This document shows positions 35,253 through 43,787 of a stretch of DNA of 64,000 nucleotides, in pieces. Position 1 is the stretch's first letter, and each line of letters begins with the position of its first letter. The notes under the pieces are model-generated. The model ran no database searches and had not been told where the DNA came from. It saw only the letters and a program-made list of their open reading frames with translations. The DNA lies in assembly GCA_019689555.1 (NCBI GenBank), contig JADGHE010000007.1:1-64000 (forward strand), in the 5' to 3' direction. Source of the DNA: Variibacter sp. GTDB taxonomy: Bacteria > Pseudomonadota > Alphaproteobacteria > Rhizobiales > Xanthobacteraceae. The translations under genes and the position numbers were made by a program.

Positions 35253-36235
35253 TCACCGAAATGACCTATGCCGAGGCCGCGAGGCTCGCCCTCGAGCAGG
35301 AGATGGAGCGCGACCCGCGCGTCTGGGCGCTGGGCGAAGACCTCGGGCCGGAAGGCGGCCTTGCCGGCCAGTATCGCGGGCTCCAGGAGAAGTTCGGGCC
35401 CGACCGCGTGGTCGACACGCCGATTTCCGAGTCGATGATCATGGCCGCGGCGGTGGGCGCGGCGGTCGCGGGAACGCGGCCCGTCGCCGAATTGCGGTTT
35501 GCGGACTTCGCGCTGTGCGCAGCCGACGAGCTGGTCAATCAGGCGGCGAAGATCCGCTACATGTTCAACGGGCAGTCGCGCGTGCCGCTGGTGACGCGGC
35601 AGGCGGTCGGCATGCGCGGGGGCACCGCTGCCCAGCACTCGCAATCGACCGAGGCGTGGTGGGTGCACATTCCCGGCCTCGTCGTCGTGACGCCGGCGAC
35701 GCCCGCCGACAATCACGGTCTGCTGAAAGCGGCGATCCGCTGCGACGACCCCGTCGTCTATCTCGAGCACAAGGGGCTGTGGGGCATGAAGGGCCCGGTC
35801 GATCCCGACGCCGGCCCGATTCCCCTCGGCAAAGCGGACCTGGTGAGGCGCGGCGACGATCTCACGCTCGTAACCTGGTCGGGCATGCGGGTCGAATGCG
35901 CCAAAGCCGCCGAGATGCTGGCACGTGAGGGCATCGCCGTCGATCTGATCGACCTGCGCACGCTGTGGCCGTGGGATCGCGAGAAGGTGTTCGAGTCGGT
36001 GTCGCGCACGGGACGGCTGCTCATCGCGCAGGAGGCGGTGCGCGTGGGCGGATTCGGTGCCGAGGTCGCCGCCGAAGTCGGCGAGGCGCTGTGGTCGAAG
36101 CTGCGCGCGCCGATCCGCCGCCTGGGCGCGCCGCGCACGCCGGTGCCCTTCTCGCTGCCGCTCGAAGAGGCCTGCCGCGTCAGCCCCGAGCAGATCGTCG
36201 CAGCCGCCGTCGAAATGACGAAGGGGAAGACATAG
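35249..36235 (+). CDS. TPP-dependent 2-oxoacid/acetoin dehydrogenase E1 component, beta subunit
   Basis: 328 residues, AcoB/PdhB type: TYAEAARLALEQEMERDPRV, ALGEDLGPEGG, DTPISESMIMAAAVGAAVAG, and C-terminal transketolase domain LIDLRTLWPWDREKVFESVS ... AQEAVRVGGFGAEVAAEV. The ATG overlaps the alpha stop by 4 bp, so the subunits are coupled. Completes the E1 heterotetramer. The partner E2/E3 must be encoded elsewhere, or the pair acts without them. Confidence 0.93.
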   Translation: MITEMTYAEAARLALEQEMERDPRVWALGEDLGPEGGLAGQYRGLQEKFGPDRVVDTPISESMIMAAAVGAAVAGTRPVAELRFADFALCAADELVNQAAKIRYMFNGQSRVPLVTRQAVGMRGGTAAQHSQSTEAWWVHIPGLVVVTPATPADNHGLLKAAIRCDDPVVYLEHKGLWGMKGPVDPDAGPIPLGKADLVRRGDDLTLVTWSGMRVECAKAAEMLAREGIAVDLIDLRTLWPWDREKVFESVSRTGRLLIAQEAVRVGGFGAEVAAEVGEALWSKLRAPIRRLGAPRTPVPFSLPLEEACRVSPEQIVAAAVEMTKGKT

Positions 36236-36257
36236 GCGCGCCCGAGGGCGACGAAAT

Positions 36258-36282
36258 GCGCCGGCGGCCGGGCCGCCGGCGC
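36258..36282 (+). terminator. GC hairpin after the E1 beta gene
   Basis: A perfect 11-bp stem (GCGCCGGCGGC / GCCGCCGGCGC) around a 3-base loop, 22 bp after the stop. Only a weak T-rich stretch follows (CCTTCATT), so termination strength is uncertain. Confidence 0.5.
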
Positions 36283-36399
36283 GGGCCGGCCTTCATTGCC
36301 TACGCTGTGCGGGCGGCGGATTGAGCAGCGGCGAGGTCACGTCCGCATAAGAAATCGCGTCAAGGGCCGATCTCAAGAAGACCGGACGGGCCGGGGCGG

Positions 36400-37359
36400 T
36401 CACTCGATCTTCACGCCGGTGTCCTGGACCACCTTACGCCAGCGCGCGATGTCGGCCTTGACGAATTCGCCGAACTCCTCCGCCGTTCCGCCTTCCGGGG
36501 TGAAGCCGAGCGCCTGCATCCGTTCCTGAACGTCCGGCATTTCCCGTACTTTGCCGAAATCGGCGTTGATCTTCGCCACGATGGCCGGCGGCGTTCCGAC
36601 CGGCAGGTGAATGCCGTTCCAGGAGAAGAACTGCAGGTCGGGCAGGCCCGCCTCAGCGACGGTCGGGACCTCGGGCAGCGCCGCCATCCGCTTGGCGCCG
36701 GTCACCGCCAGCGCCTTCACCTCGCCGGATCGCACCTGCGCAATCGCGGTCGGCACCGCGAACGAGATTTGCACGCGGCCGGCGATGACATCGACGAGCG
36801 CCGGCCCGATGCCCTTGTAGGGCACGTGCACGATGTTGACGCCACCATAGCGGTTGAGCATCTCGCAACCGAGATGCGCGGTGGTCCCGGTGCCGGAGGA
36901 GGCGCAGTTCAACTCGCCCGGCTTCTCCTTTGCGAGCTGGATGAGCTCCCGCAGCGAGTTCGCCGGCAGCGCGGGATGCGCCACGAGAATGAACGACAGC
37001 GTGCCGATCTGCGCCGCAGGCACGAAGTCGCGCGTGAGGCTGAAGGGAAAGCTCGGGCGCAGCACTTCGTTGATCGTGTAGGACCCGGTGGTGAGCAGCA
37101 TCGTGTGGCCGTCCGGCGCCGCCCGCGCCACGTTGCGGGTCGCCACGATGCCGCCGCCCGCCGGCTGCGGATCGACCAGGACCTGCTGCTTCCAGATTTC
37201 CGAGAGCTTGTGCCCGAAGATGCGCGGCATCGCGTCGGGCCCCGGCCCCAGCACGATGAACACCGGACGGCCGGGAAAATCCTGCGCGCGCGGCGCCCCG
37301 ACGCCGACGGCGCTCGCCGCAACGAGCACCGCGGCAACGATGCGGAACCATTGAGCCAT
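36400..37359 (-). CDS. Tripartite tricarboxylate transporter substrate-binding protein (TctC/Bug) 2
   Basis: 319 residues with a signal peptide (MAQWFRIVAAVLVAASAVGV, cleavage near PRAQ). Bug-fold motifs: VFIVLGPGPDAMPRIFGHKL (the ligand loop differs from the usual PYxPGG pattern), VNIVHVPYKGIGPALVDVIA, LLTTGSYTINEVL. ATG 37359 with AGGAGG upstream in the leader. It lies 34 bp downstream of two cupin genes on the same strand and probably belongs to the same unit under the divergent LysR regulator. The unusual loop suggests a non-standard ligand. Confidence 0.9.
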   Translation of the reverse strand: MAQWFRIVAAVLVAASAVGVGAPRAQDFPGRPVFIVLGPGPDAMPRIFGHKLSEIWKQQVLVDPQPAGGGIVATRNVARAAPDGHTMLLTTGSYTINEVLRPSFPFSLTRDFVPAAQIGTLSFILVAHPALPANSLRELIQLAKEKPGELNCASSGTGTTAHLGCEMLNRYGGVNIVHVPYKGIGPALVDVIAGRVQISFAVPTAIAQVRSGEVKALAVTGAKRMAALPEVPTVAEAGLPDLQFFSWNGIHLPVGTPPAIVAKINADFGKVREMPDVQERMQALGFTPEGGTAEEFGEFVKADIARWRKVVQDTGVKIE

Positions 37360-37393
37360 GGGCGTTTCCTCCTTGATGCACGGCGCCGAAGAT

Positions 37394-37942
37394 TTACGGC
37401 ACGGCGTCGTGAACCGAGAAGGCAACGACGCACGGCCGGTTGGAGCGGTTGCTCCAGGCGTGATTTGTTCCGCGCTGCACGACGATGTCCCCCGCCTTCA
37501 GGTGAACCTCCTCGGTATCCAGCACGAGCGTGATCTCGCCTTCCAGGATGAGGCAGAAGTCGAGCGTCCGCGTCTTCTGCATGTAGGGATGCGGCGCCTT
37601 GGCCGAGTAGGTGGAGGCGCCGGGCGAGCCCATCGCGGCGAAATAGGCCTCCACTTCGCGTGAGCCGACCTTGCCGCGGAACGCCGAGTCCGGCGGAAAC
37701 GTCACCATGTAGCAGGTGGAGCCGCCCGGCGGCGGTTCGAGCGTGTGCGGCAGGTGCAGCGACTCGCGCAATCCCTTGAGGCGAACGGGCGTGCTGTCCG
37801 ACACCCACATGCGCGAGAGCATGAAGCCGGGCCGCGCCGGGTCGCGGCGAATGTCCGGGCTCGGGCCGTCCGCGATGACCTTGGAGCGTTCGCCGTCGTC
37901 CACGACCACGACGCGGCGGTGGGTTTCGATCGTGCCTTCCAT
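37394..37942 (-). CDS. Cupin-domain protein A
   Basis: 182 residues with a single cupin barrel at about 100-175. Cupin motif 1 region: HPYMQKTRTLDFCLILEGEI, in which Gln replaces the His commonly found in the H-R-T-x-T-x-D-Y pattern; motif 2: GDIVVQRGTNHAWSNRS. The N-terminus (MEGTIETHRRVVVVDDGERS) is shared in style with its neighbour. Possibly a metal-binding decarboxylase, isomerase or aromatic-pathway protein; function not assignable. ATG 37942, 11 bp after cupin B, to which it is paralogous. Confidence 0.85.
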   Translation of the reverse strand: MEGTIETHRRVVVVDDGERSKVIADGPSPDIRRDPARPGFMLSRMWVSDSTPVRLKGLRESLHLPHTLEPPPGGSTCYMVTFPPDSAFRGKVGSREVEAYFAAMGSPGASTYSAKAPHPYMQKTRTLDFCLILEGEITLVLDTEEVHLKAGDIVVQRGTNHAWSNRSNRPCVVAFSVHDAVP

Positions 37943-37953
37943 CGCGGCTTCCC

Positions 37954-38514
37954 TCATTCGTCGAACTTCGCGCCCATCATCACGAACGCCATCTGGCTGT
38001 CCGCCTTCGGGTTCGACCAGGCGTGCCAACTTCCGATCTGCACCACGACGCTGCCGGGGCGGACGGGGCGCTCGCCGTCGTCGGTGATCAGCACCCGCTC
38101 GCCGCTCAGCATGATCCCGTAGTCGAGCGTCTCGGACTTGTGCATGCGCGTCGTGTAGAGGTTCTGCCCGCCGCGCTCCCAGGTGCCGCCCGGGGTCTTG
38201 CGCGGGGGATGGGGCGCGGTGATCGCCGGATCCTTCGCGGGGTCGTAGTCGGCGGGCTTCGCGGTCGAGTGCACGACACGCAGGCGCCCGCCCGTCAGCG
38301 GCGGCTCGAAGTGGAACGGCACGTCGCCGTCGTCGCGCTCGCCGGAAATCACGGCCGGACATCGGTCGAACGTCCAGACGTCGGTCATGTTGGTGCCCTT
38401 CTGGAACGGGCTCGTGATCGTCCGCGGCGCGGCGCTGTCGTACAGCACGCGCGAACGCCCCTGGGCGTCGTTTCCGGTCACGACACGCCGGATCGGCCTG
38501 ATGTTTTCACTCAT
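37954..38514 (-). CDS. Cupin-domain protein B
   Basis: 186 residues, paralogue of cupin A. Motif 1: RMHKSETLDYGIMLSGERVL (His present, unlike the neighbour); motif 2: GSVVVQIGSWHAWSNPKADS. N-terminus MSENIRPIRRVVTGNDAQGR. First gene of the cupin B-cupin A-tctC unit, diverging from the LysR gene. The tandem copies with complementary ligand changes may form a heteromer (inference). Confidence 0.85.
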   Translation of the reverse strand: MSENIRPIRRVVTGNDAQGRSRVLYDSAAPRTITSPFQKGTNMTDVWTFDRCPAVISGERDDGDVPFHFEPPLTGGRLRVVHSTAKPADYDPAKDPAITAPHPPRKTPGGTWERGGQNLYTTRMHKSETLDYGIMLSGERVLITDDGERPVRPGSVVVQIGSWHAWSNPKADSQMAFVMMGAKFDE

Positions 38515-38758
38515 CGCGGTTGTTCCTGGTTGCCTCGATAGGCGCTCAAAAAGCGGAACGCCGGCGCGGGCGGGCGCGGCCGTCCCCTCCGTCAGCCGTG
38601 GCGACCGCGCCGGCGTCGATGCGAGTCCGCGTTCCGCGAAGCCGGCGACGGACTCCCTGCGCCGGCCACGCGGCCGGCCCAGACCGCTCGTTGTCGCGAG
38701 GCTATACGGCCCGCCTCCTTCATGCAAGTTCGGAAACGTACTCCATTTTCTTATAGCG

Positions 38759-38782
38759 AACGGTTATAATCGACTAACCGTT
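38759..38782. promoter_or_regulatory. Perfect palindromic operator with embedded TATAAT, LysR/cupin divergent region
   Basis: AACGGTTA (38759-38766), 8-bp spacer, TAACCGTT (38775-38782): exact inverted repeat 21 bp upstream of the lysR start. A TATAAT (38765-38770) lies inside it, so a bound regulator would cover the lysR promoter. An adjacent AACC-GTT-GGTT (38776-38786) adds a second half-site. Typical placement for LysR autoregulation and divergent control. Confidence 0.7.
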
Positions 38783-38803
38783 GGTTAGAGCGACGAGACT
38801 TCG

Positions 38804-39757
38804 ATGAAGCTGCAACAACTTCGCTATCTCTGCGGCGTCGTGCAGGAATCCTTCAGCATGTCGCGCGCCGCCAAGGCGCTCGGGACTTCGCAGCCCGCCA
38901 TCAGCAAGCAGCTCCGGCTGCTCGAGCAGGAGCTCGGCGTCGATCTTCTCATCCGGCGCGGCAATCGCATTCTCGGACTCACGGCGCCCGGCGAAGCGAT
39001 CATCGAGTCGGCGCGCCGCACGCTGTGGGAGGCGGAAAACCTCCGGCGCATCACCACGGAGTTCACGCAGGAAGGCGGCGCGCGGCTGGTCATCGCCACC
39101 ACGCACATGTATGCGCGCTACGTGCTGCCGCCGGTCATCAAGGCGTTCGTCGAGGCGCACCCGCAGGTGCGCCTCACGCTGCGGCAGGGAATCCCGTCGA
39201 TGATCGCCGCCTGGGTCGCCGCGGGCGAAGCCGATCTCGGTATCACCGGCCGGTCGGAGGACATGCGCGACGAACTCGTGTTCCTGCCGTGCGCGGCGTT
39301 GAACCGCAGCCTCTTCGCGCCGCAGGGCCACCCGTTGCTGCGCGAGAAGCGGCTGACGCTGAAGCGCATCGCCGAATTTCCGCTCATCACGCTCGATGCC
39401 GATACGGAGGGCGGGCGCACCGTGCTGCGCGCCTTCGAGGCTGCGGGCCTCAAGCCCAATGTCGTGCTCACCGCCATCGACGCCGACGTGGTGAAGGCCT
39501 ATGTGGAGACCGGACTGGGCGTGGCAGTTCTCATGTCGATCGCCTACGAGCGCACGCGCGACCGCGCGCTCCGCATCGTCGATGCCGCGCATCTGTTCGA
39601 GCCGACGATCCCGCAGATCCTGCTGCGCCAGGGCCAGTATCTGTCCGGGTCGATGTATGATTTCATGCGTCGCCTGACGCCGCAGTGGAACCGGCCCGCG
39701 GTCGAGGCCGCGCTGCGCGTCGTCGCGCGTTCGCGGGGCCGCGCCCGCGCCGCATAA
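38804..39757 (+). CDS. LysR-family transcriptional regulator (CysB-like)
   Basis: 317 residues. Winged helix at 1-60 (MKLQQLRYLCGVVQESFSMS; GTSQPAISKQLRLLEQELGV) and a substrate-binding domain at about 92-300. The opening MKLQQLRYL and the domain layout (ATTHMYARYVLPPVIKAFVE; LDADTEGGRTVLRAFEAAGL) resemble CysB/Cbl rather than CatR-type members. It probably controls the divergent cupin/tctC unit through the palindrome at 38759-38782. CysB-type effectors are sulfur compounds, but that should not be assumed here. Confidence 0.9.
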   Translation: MKLQQLRYLCGVVQESFSMSRAAKALGTSQPAISKQLRLLEQELGVDLLIRRGNRILGLTAPGEAIIESARRTLWEAENLRRITTEFTQEGGARLVIATTHMYARYVLPPVIKAFVEAHPQVRLTLRQGIPSMIAAWVAAGEADLGITGRSEDMRDELVFLPCAALNRSLFAPQGHPLLREKRLTLKRIAEFPLITLDADTEGGRTVLRAFEAAGLKPNVVLTAIDADVVKAYVETGLGVAVLMSIAYERTRDRALRIVDAAHLFEPTIPQILLRQGQYLSGSMYDFMRRLTPQWNRPAVEAALRVVARSRGRARAA

Positions 39758-39864
39758 TTCATCCTTGTCGGCCCGCATAAGCTGCGCATGACGATAGACA
39801 CGGCCCCAAAAGCGGATATGGCAACGGCAGTGGCGGCCGGCGACCGCCAGGGCGAGGGACGATC

Positions 39865-40431
39865 ATGACCATCGCGATGACGGAGAGCAAAATCGTGCAC
39901 GATGGCTGGGCGCGCTTTCTCGTAGCGCGCTTTAAGCGGGACGACGGCGTGACGCTGTCGCGCGAGATCGAGGATCACGGAGCCGCGGTCGCCGTGCTGC
40001 CTTTCGATCCGCACCGCAGGCTCGCCCTGCTGGTGAGCCAGTTCCGCGCCCCCGTGTTCTACGCGCAGCGCCAAGATCATTTAATGGAAGCGATCGCCGG
40101 CCTTCTCGAGAGCGATGCGCCCGCTCAATGCGCCGCGCGCGAGGCCTATGAGGAAGCCGGCGTGCGGCTGCGCGAGCTCGAACACGTCGGCACCTGTTGG
40201 ACCATGCCGGGCCTTTCGACCGAACGGATGTTCCTCTACCTCGCGCCCTACACGGAGGCCGACCGCATCGGCGCCGGCGGCGGGCTTCCCCACGAGCATG
40301 AAGACATCGCCGTTCGGGAGATCCCCTTGCAGGATCTTGCCGCCATGGCGGACCGCGGCGCCATCGCCGACATGAAGACGCTGCTCCTCGTGCAGACGCT
40401 GCGGCTCCGCCGCCCTGACCTTTTCGGGTGA
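39865..40431 (+). CDS. NUDIX hydrolase (NudK/ADP-sugar pyrophosphatase-like)
   Basis: 188 residues. Modified Nudix box GLLESDAPAQCAAREAYEEAG, one residue shorter than the consensus before REAYEEAG, as I recall for E. coli NudK (GDP-mannose hydrolase). TMPGLSTERMFLYLAPYTEA is also NudK-like. It would split a nucleotide sugar to sugar-1-P and NMP. ATG 39865 has CGAGGGACG upstream; ATG 39877 is possible. It lies at the end of the glycan locus but on the opposite strand, converging with the UDP-glucuronate decarboxylase-like gene. Confidence 0.87.
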   Translation: MTIAMTESKIVHDGWARFLVARFKRDDGVTLSREIEDHGAAVAVLPFDPHRRLALLVSQFRAPVFYAQRQDHLMEAIAGLLESDAPAQCAAREAYEEAGVRLRELEHVGTCWTMPGLSTERMFLYLAPYTEADRIGAGGGLPHEHEDIAVREIPLQDLAAMADRGAIADMKTLLLVQTLRLRRPDLFG

Positions 40432-40478
40432 TCGCGTCCGCACCGCGCGGCGCCGGCCGTTCGCGCGGGGCGCCGGCG

Positions 40479-41486
40479 CTAAGCCACCGCCGCCCGATCC
40501 GCCCCTTCGCGCCGGACGGCGGAGCTTGCGGCCGCAAGCTTCATCGCGAAGTAGCTCGCGGTCCTGGCGAGACCCTCGCGGAGGTCCGTCGCCGGGTTCC
40601 ATCCCAGGAGCCGGCGCGCCGCCGAAATGTCGGGCCTGCGCCGCCTGGGATCGTCAGCGGGAAGCGGCAGATGAAGAACGGTGGAGCGCGAGCCCACCTG
40701 CGCCAAGACGAGTGAGGCGATCTCCCCGATCGCAACTTCCTGCGGATTGCCGAGATTGTAAGGCCCGGCGACCTCCGGCGGGCTTTCCATCAGCAGCTCC
40801 AGACCGTCGACGAGGTCGTTGACGTAGCAGAAGGAGCGGGTCTGGCTGCCGTCGCCATAGACCGTGAGCGGCTCCCCGCGCAGCGCCTGCACCACGAAGT
40901 TCGACACGACGCGGCCGTCGTTCTCGAGCATGCGCGGACCGTAGGTGTTGAAGATGCGGGCCACCTTTATCGCCACGCCGTGCATGCGATGATAGTCGAA
41001 GAACAGCGTTTCGGCGCACCGCTTGCCCTCGTCGTAGCAGGCGCGCGGCCCGATCGGGTTGACGCTGCCGCGATAGCTTTCGGGCTGCGGATGAACGTCG
41101 GGATCACCGTACACCTCGCTGGTCGACGCCTGCAGGATGCGCGCACCCTTCTCCCGGGCCAGCTCCAGGACGTTCAGCGCGCCCAGGACGCAGGTCCGCA
41201 ACGTGGCGATGGGGTCCGCCTGGTAGCGTGCGGGCGAGGCCGGACAGGCGAGATTGTAGATGCGGTCCAGCGGTCCCTTGAGGTGAAAGGGCCGGCGGAC
41301 GTCGTGCTCCGCGAAGGTGAAACGCGGATGATTGAGAAGCGGCTTGATGTTGCCGAGGTCGCCCGTGAGCAGATTGTCGAGGCAGACGACTCGATGCCCG
41401 CGCAGGATCAGCCGGTCGCACAGATGAGAGCCGATGAAACCGGCCCCGCCCGTTACGAGCACCGAAAGCGGCACCGAAGGCGACAT
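40479..41486 (-). CDS. UDP-glucuronate decarboxylase-like SDR enzyme
   Basis: 335 residues. Extended SDR: NAD site [16 protein letters not shown], substrate region [20 protein letters not shown], catalytic YDEGK (in [15 protein letters not shown]), and [16 protein letters not shown]. The CPASP, YDEGKR and NTYGPRM motifs are those of UDP-xylose synthases, converting UDP-glucuronate to UDP-xylose (or UDP-4-keto-pentose). ATG 41486 is chosen over a longer frame. Last gene of the minus-strand glycan locus, 97 bp after the glycosyltransferase gene; it would supply a pentose donor. Confidence 0.9.
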   Translation of the reverse strand: MSPSVPLSVLVTGGAGFIGSHLCDRLILRGHRVVCLDNLLTGDLGNIKPLLNHPRFTFAEHDVRRPFHLKGPLDRIYNLACPASPARYQADPIATLRTCVLGALNVLELAREKGARILQASTSEVYGDPDVHPQPESYRGSVNPIGPRACYDEGKRCAETLFFDYHRMHGVAIKVARIFNTYGPRMLENDGRVVSNFVVQALRGEPLTVYGDGSQTRSFCYVNDLVDGLELLMESPPEVAGPYNLGNPQEVAIGEIASLVLAQVGSRSTVLHLPLPADDPRRRRPDISAARRLLGWNPATDLREGLARTASYFAMKLAAASSAVRREGADRAAVA

Positions 41487-41583
41487 GAGCTGATCCTCAC
41501 ATTCCGGCGGGCCGTGCGCCGCCGATCCCATCTCCCACCGTCGTCGCCTCCTCCGCGGGCTCCGCTTCTTGGTTCATCGCGCC

Positions 41584-42705
41584 TCAGGCCGGCGCCGACG
41601 CAAGGCGCTCGATCGGCGTGCACGCGCGCAGGCGCACGACGTTGCGTGCCGCAACCTCCGCGTAATACTCCTCGAGCTGGCGCGCACGGCAGCACGCCGT
41701 GTGGCTCACCCGCACGCGCCTCAGGGCGGCGTCGGCCACGCGACGGCGCACCTCCTCCGGCAGATCGCGGATGAGACGGACGACGTCTTCCGCCGAGTCC
41801 GCAAGGAGGATCTCCTTTTCCGGCGTGAAGAAGGTTTCGAGGCCCGGCCAGCGATCGCTGATGATCGGAACGCCGCAGGCCGCCGCCTCGAACAGGCGGA
41901 CGCTGGGCGAAAAGCCCGCGTCCAGCATGGCGCGGCGCGTGACATTGAGGGTAAAGCGCTGCGCGCAATAGAACGCAGAATGCGCGCCGGGCGGCAGATG
42001 CTCGATGTGCTCGACGTTTCCCGGCCAGGGAAGATGCGGCGGATACTGCGCGCCGGCGACGACGAAGCGGTCCTGCGGCCGCCCGCGCGCCGGCTCCAGC
42101 AACAGGCGCTCGAGCGCCGGCTGCCGGTCCTCGCTGTAGGTGCCGAGATAGCCCAGGGTCCACCGCGGCGGCTCCGCAACCGGCTTGTGAAGGTCGGGAT
42201 CGACGCCGCAGTAGAGCGCGCGCGCGCGCGGGCTGCCGTAGCGCGTCTCGATCCGTTCGAGCGACGGTCCGCCCGTGAACGAGAGATAAAGGTCGAAGCG
42301 CGGGATGAGCGACGGCGTGAGATAGTCGGCGCGTTTCGCGTGCAACCGATTGAGGGTGACGGGCGTGTCGATATCGTAGAAGGCCGTCACCCCGCGGGCC
42401 GCGGCCGTGACCCATTCGCCCAGCACGGCGCCGTCCGGCACGAACGAGCCGACGATGACGAGGTCCGCCTCGGCCACCGGCTTGCGGAACCGCTGCGGAA
42501 TCTCGGCAAGGGCACCGTAGAGTTCGATGCGACAGTAGGACGACGCGGGCAGATCGCGATGGTTGCGGTACCAGGGAACGTCGCGCTCGAAGAAGGTCAC
42601 ACGGTGACCCCGCGCCGCGAGCGCCTTGATCAGCGCGCGATAGGTCGTCGCGTGGCCGTTGCCCCACGACGAGGTGATCGACAGCCCGAAGACCACGATC
42701 CTCAT
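41584..42705 (-). CDS. CgeB-like glycosyltransferase (1)
   Basis: 373 residues. GT-B fold resembling CgeB/spore-maturation glycosyltransferases: MRIVVFGLSITSSWGNGHAT, FFERDVPWYRN, AFYDIDTPVTLNRL, LGYLGTYSEDRQPALERLLL, and the C-terminal nucleotide-binding pattern RLFEAAACGVPIISDRWPGL. It is strikingly similar to the glycosyltransferase at 53413-54519, with the same motifs in order, indicating a duplication. Start overlaps the upstream stop by 4 bp. Donor and acceptor unknown; UDP-xylose from the next gene is one possibility. Confidence 0.87.
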   Translation of the reverse strand: MRIVVFGLSITSSWGNGHATTYRALIKALAARGHRVTFFERDVPWYRNHRDLPASSYCRIELYGALAEIPQRFRKPVAEADLVIVGSFVPDGAVLGEWVTAAARGVTAFYDIDTPVTLNRLHAKRADYLTPSLIPRFDLYLSFTGGPSLERIETRYGSPRARALYCGVDPDLHKPVAEPPRWTLGYLGTYSEDRQPALERLLLEPARGRPQDRFVVAGAQYPPHLPWPGNVEHIEHLPPGAHSAFYCAQRFTLNVTRRAMLDAGFSPSVRLFEAAACGVPIISDRWPGLETFFTPEKEILLADSAEDVVRLIRDLPEEVRRRVADAALRRVRVSHTACCRARQLEEYYAEVAARNVVRLRACTPIERLASAPA

Positions 42706-43787
42706 GCCGCCTTCTCCTGTCTCGGCATGTCCAGGAGCGCGCAGACCTGCCGCGCCCGCCGCTGGTAGGTATGCTCCGCAAGAGCGCGGCCGCGGCCGGC
42801 CGCCGCCACCCGCCGCCGGTCGGCGGGCGCGAGCGCAGTCAGCAGATCGGCCACCTGATCTCCGTTTTCCGCCGCCAGGATTTCCCTTCCAGGTTCGAAA
42901 AACAGCTCGATGCCGGTCCAGGAATCCGTAATGAGGCAGGCGCCTGCGCCCGCCGCCTCGAAGATGCGCGTCGGCGGCGAGAACCCGTAGCGCGCCATGC
43001 TTTCGCGATTGACGTTGAGCGTCGCCAGGGCCGAGCAGAAGAAGGCGTTGTGGTCGGCGGTGCCGACGTGTCCGGCCCGGCGCACATTCGGCGGAAGGGA
43101 TTTCGAGTCCCACCCCGCGCCGCCGAGCAAGAAGCGCCGTTGCGCGAGCCTTTCGGCGCAACGCAGCAGAAATTCGTCGACCCGCGCCTCGCGATCGGGG
43201 AGCCTGTTGCCGAGGAAGCTCAAGTCGCAGCCGTATCGCGCCTCCGCTTCCACGGGGAAATGCGTTGCGGGGTCGAGCCCGTTGTAGATGGGCGCGCACG
43301 CGCGCGCGCCGAGCGCGAGATAGGCTTCGACCACCGGCGGACCGCCCCCGTAGGTCAGCACCATGTCGTAGCGCGGGATCGCGCCGCGCAGCGGATGGGA
43401 GGCGTCGGCGAACATGGCGTCGAGCGTGGCCGGCGCATCGACGTCCCAGTAGATTGCGAGCGCGCCGGGACGGCGCGCCGCGACCACCGCCGCTTCGAGC
43501 TCGGCATCGAACACGCCGATGCCGCTCGCCTTGACGAGTACGTCGGCTCCGCGCGCCGCGCTTTCGAGCGAGCCCGCCCAGCCCTCCGTCGTCGCCGGGT
43601 AGACGACGACGCGCGCCCACGGGGGATCGGGGATATCGCGGTGCTGCTGGCGCCCATAGGCGTCCGGCTCGTAGAAGGTGACGGCGTGGCCGAACCGGGC
43701 CAACGCCTGCAGCAGGCCGCGATAATAGGTTGCCGCCCCGTTCCAGTAGGACGACACCAGGCTCGAGCCGAAGAACGCGAGGTTCAT
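42702..43787 (-). CDS. CgeB-like glycosyltransferase (2)
   Basis: 361 residues, GT-B. MNLAFFGSSLVSSYWNGAAT, FYEPDAYGRQQHRDIPDPPW, IYWDVDAPATLDAMF, CDLSFLGNRLPDREARVDEF, TRIFEAAGAGACLITDSWTG, ELFFEPGREILAAEN. Same overall family as copies 1 and 4 of the locus but clearly diverged. Overlaps both neighbours by 4 bp (ATGA), so it is translated in a coupled block. Confidence 0.87.
   Translation of the reverse strand: MNLAFFGSSLVSSYWNGAATYYRGLLQALARFGHAVTFYEPDAYGRQQHRDIPDPPWARVVVYPATTEGWAGSLESAARGADVLVKASGIGVFDAELEAAVVAARRPGALAIYWDVDAPATLDAMFADASHPLRGAIPRYDMVLTYGGGPPVVEAYLALGARACAPIYNGLDPATHFPVEAEARYGCDLSFLGNRLPDREARVDEFLLRCAERLAQRRFLLGGAGWDSKSLPPNVRRAGHVGTADHNAFFCSALATLNVNRESMARYGFSPPTRIFEAAGAGACLITDSWTGIELFFEPGREILAAENGDQVADLLTALAPADRRRVAAAGRGRALAEHTYQRRARQVCALLDMPRQEKAA

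Noticed and set aside
40432-40478. Terminator hairpin between the NUDIX and UXS-like genes
   Set aside because: GGCGCC-type palindromes are abundant here and no unique stem or U-run stands out.
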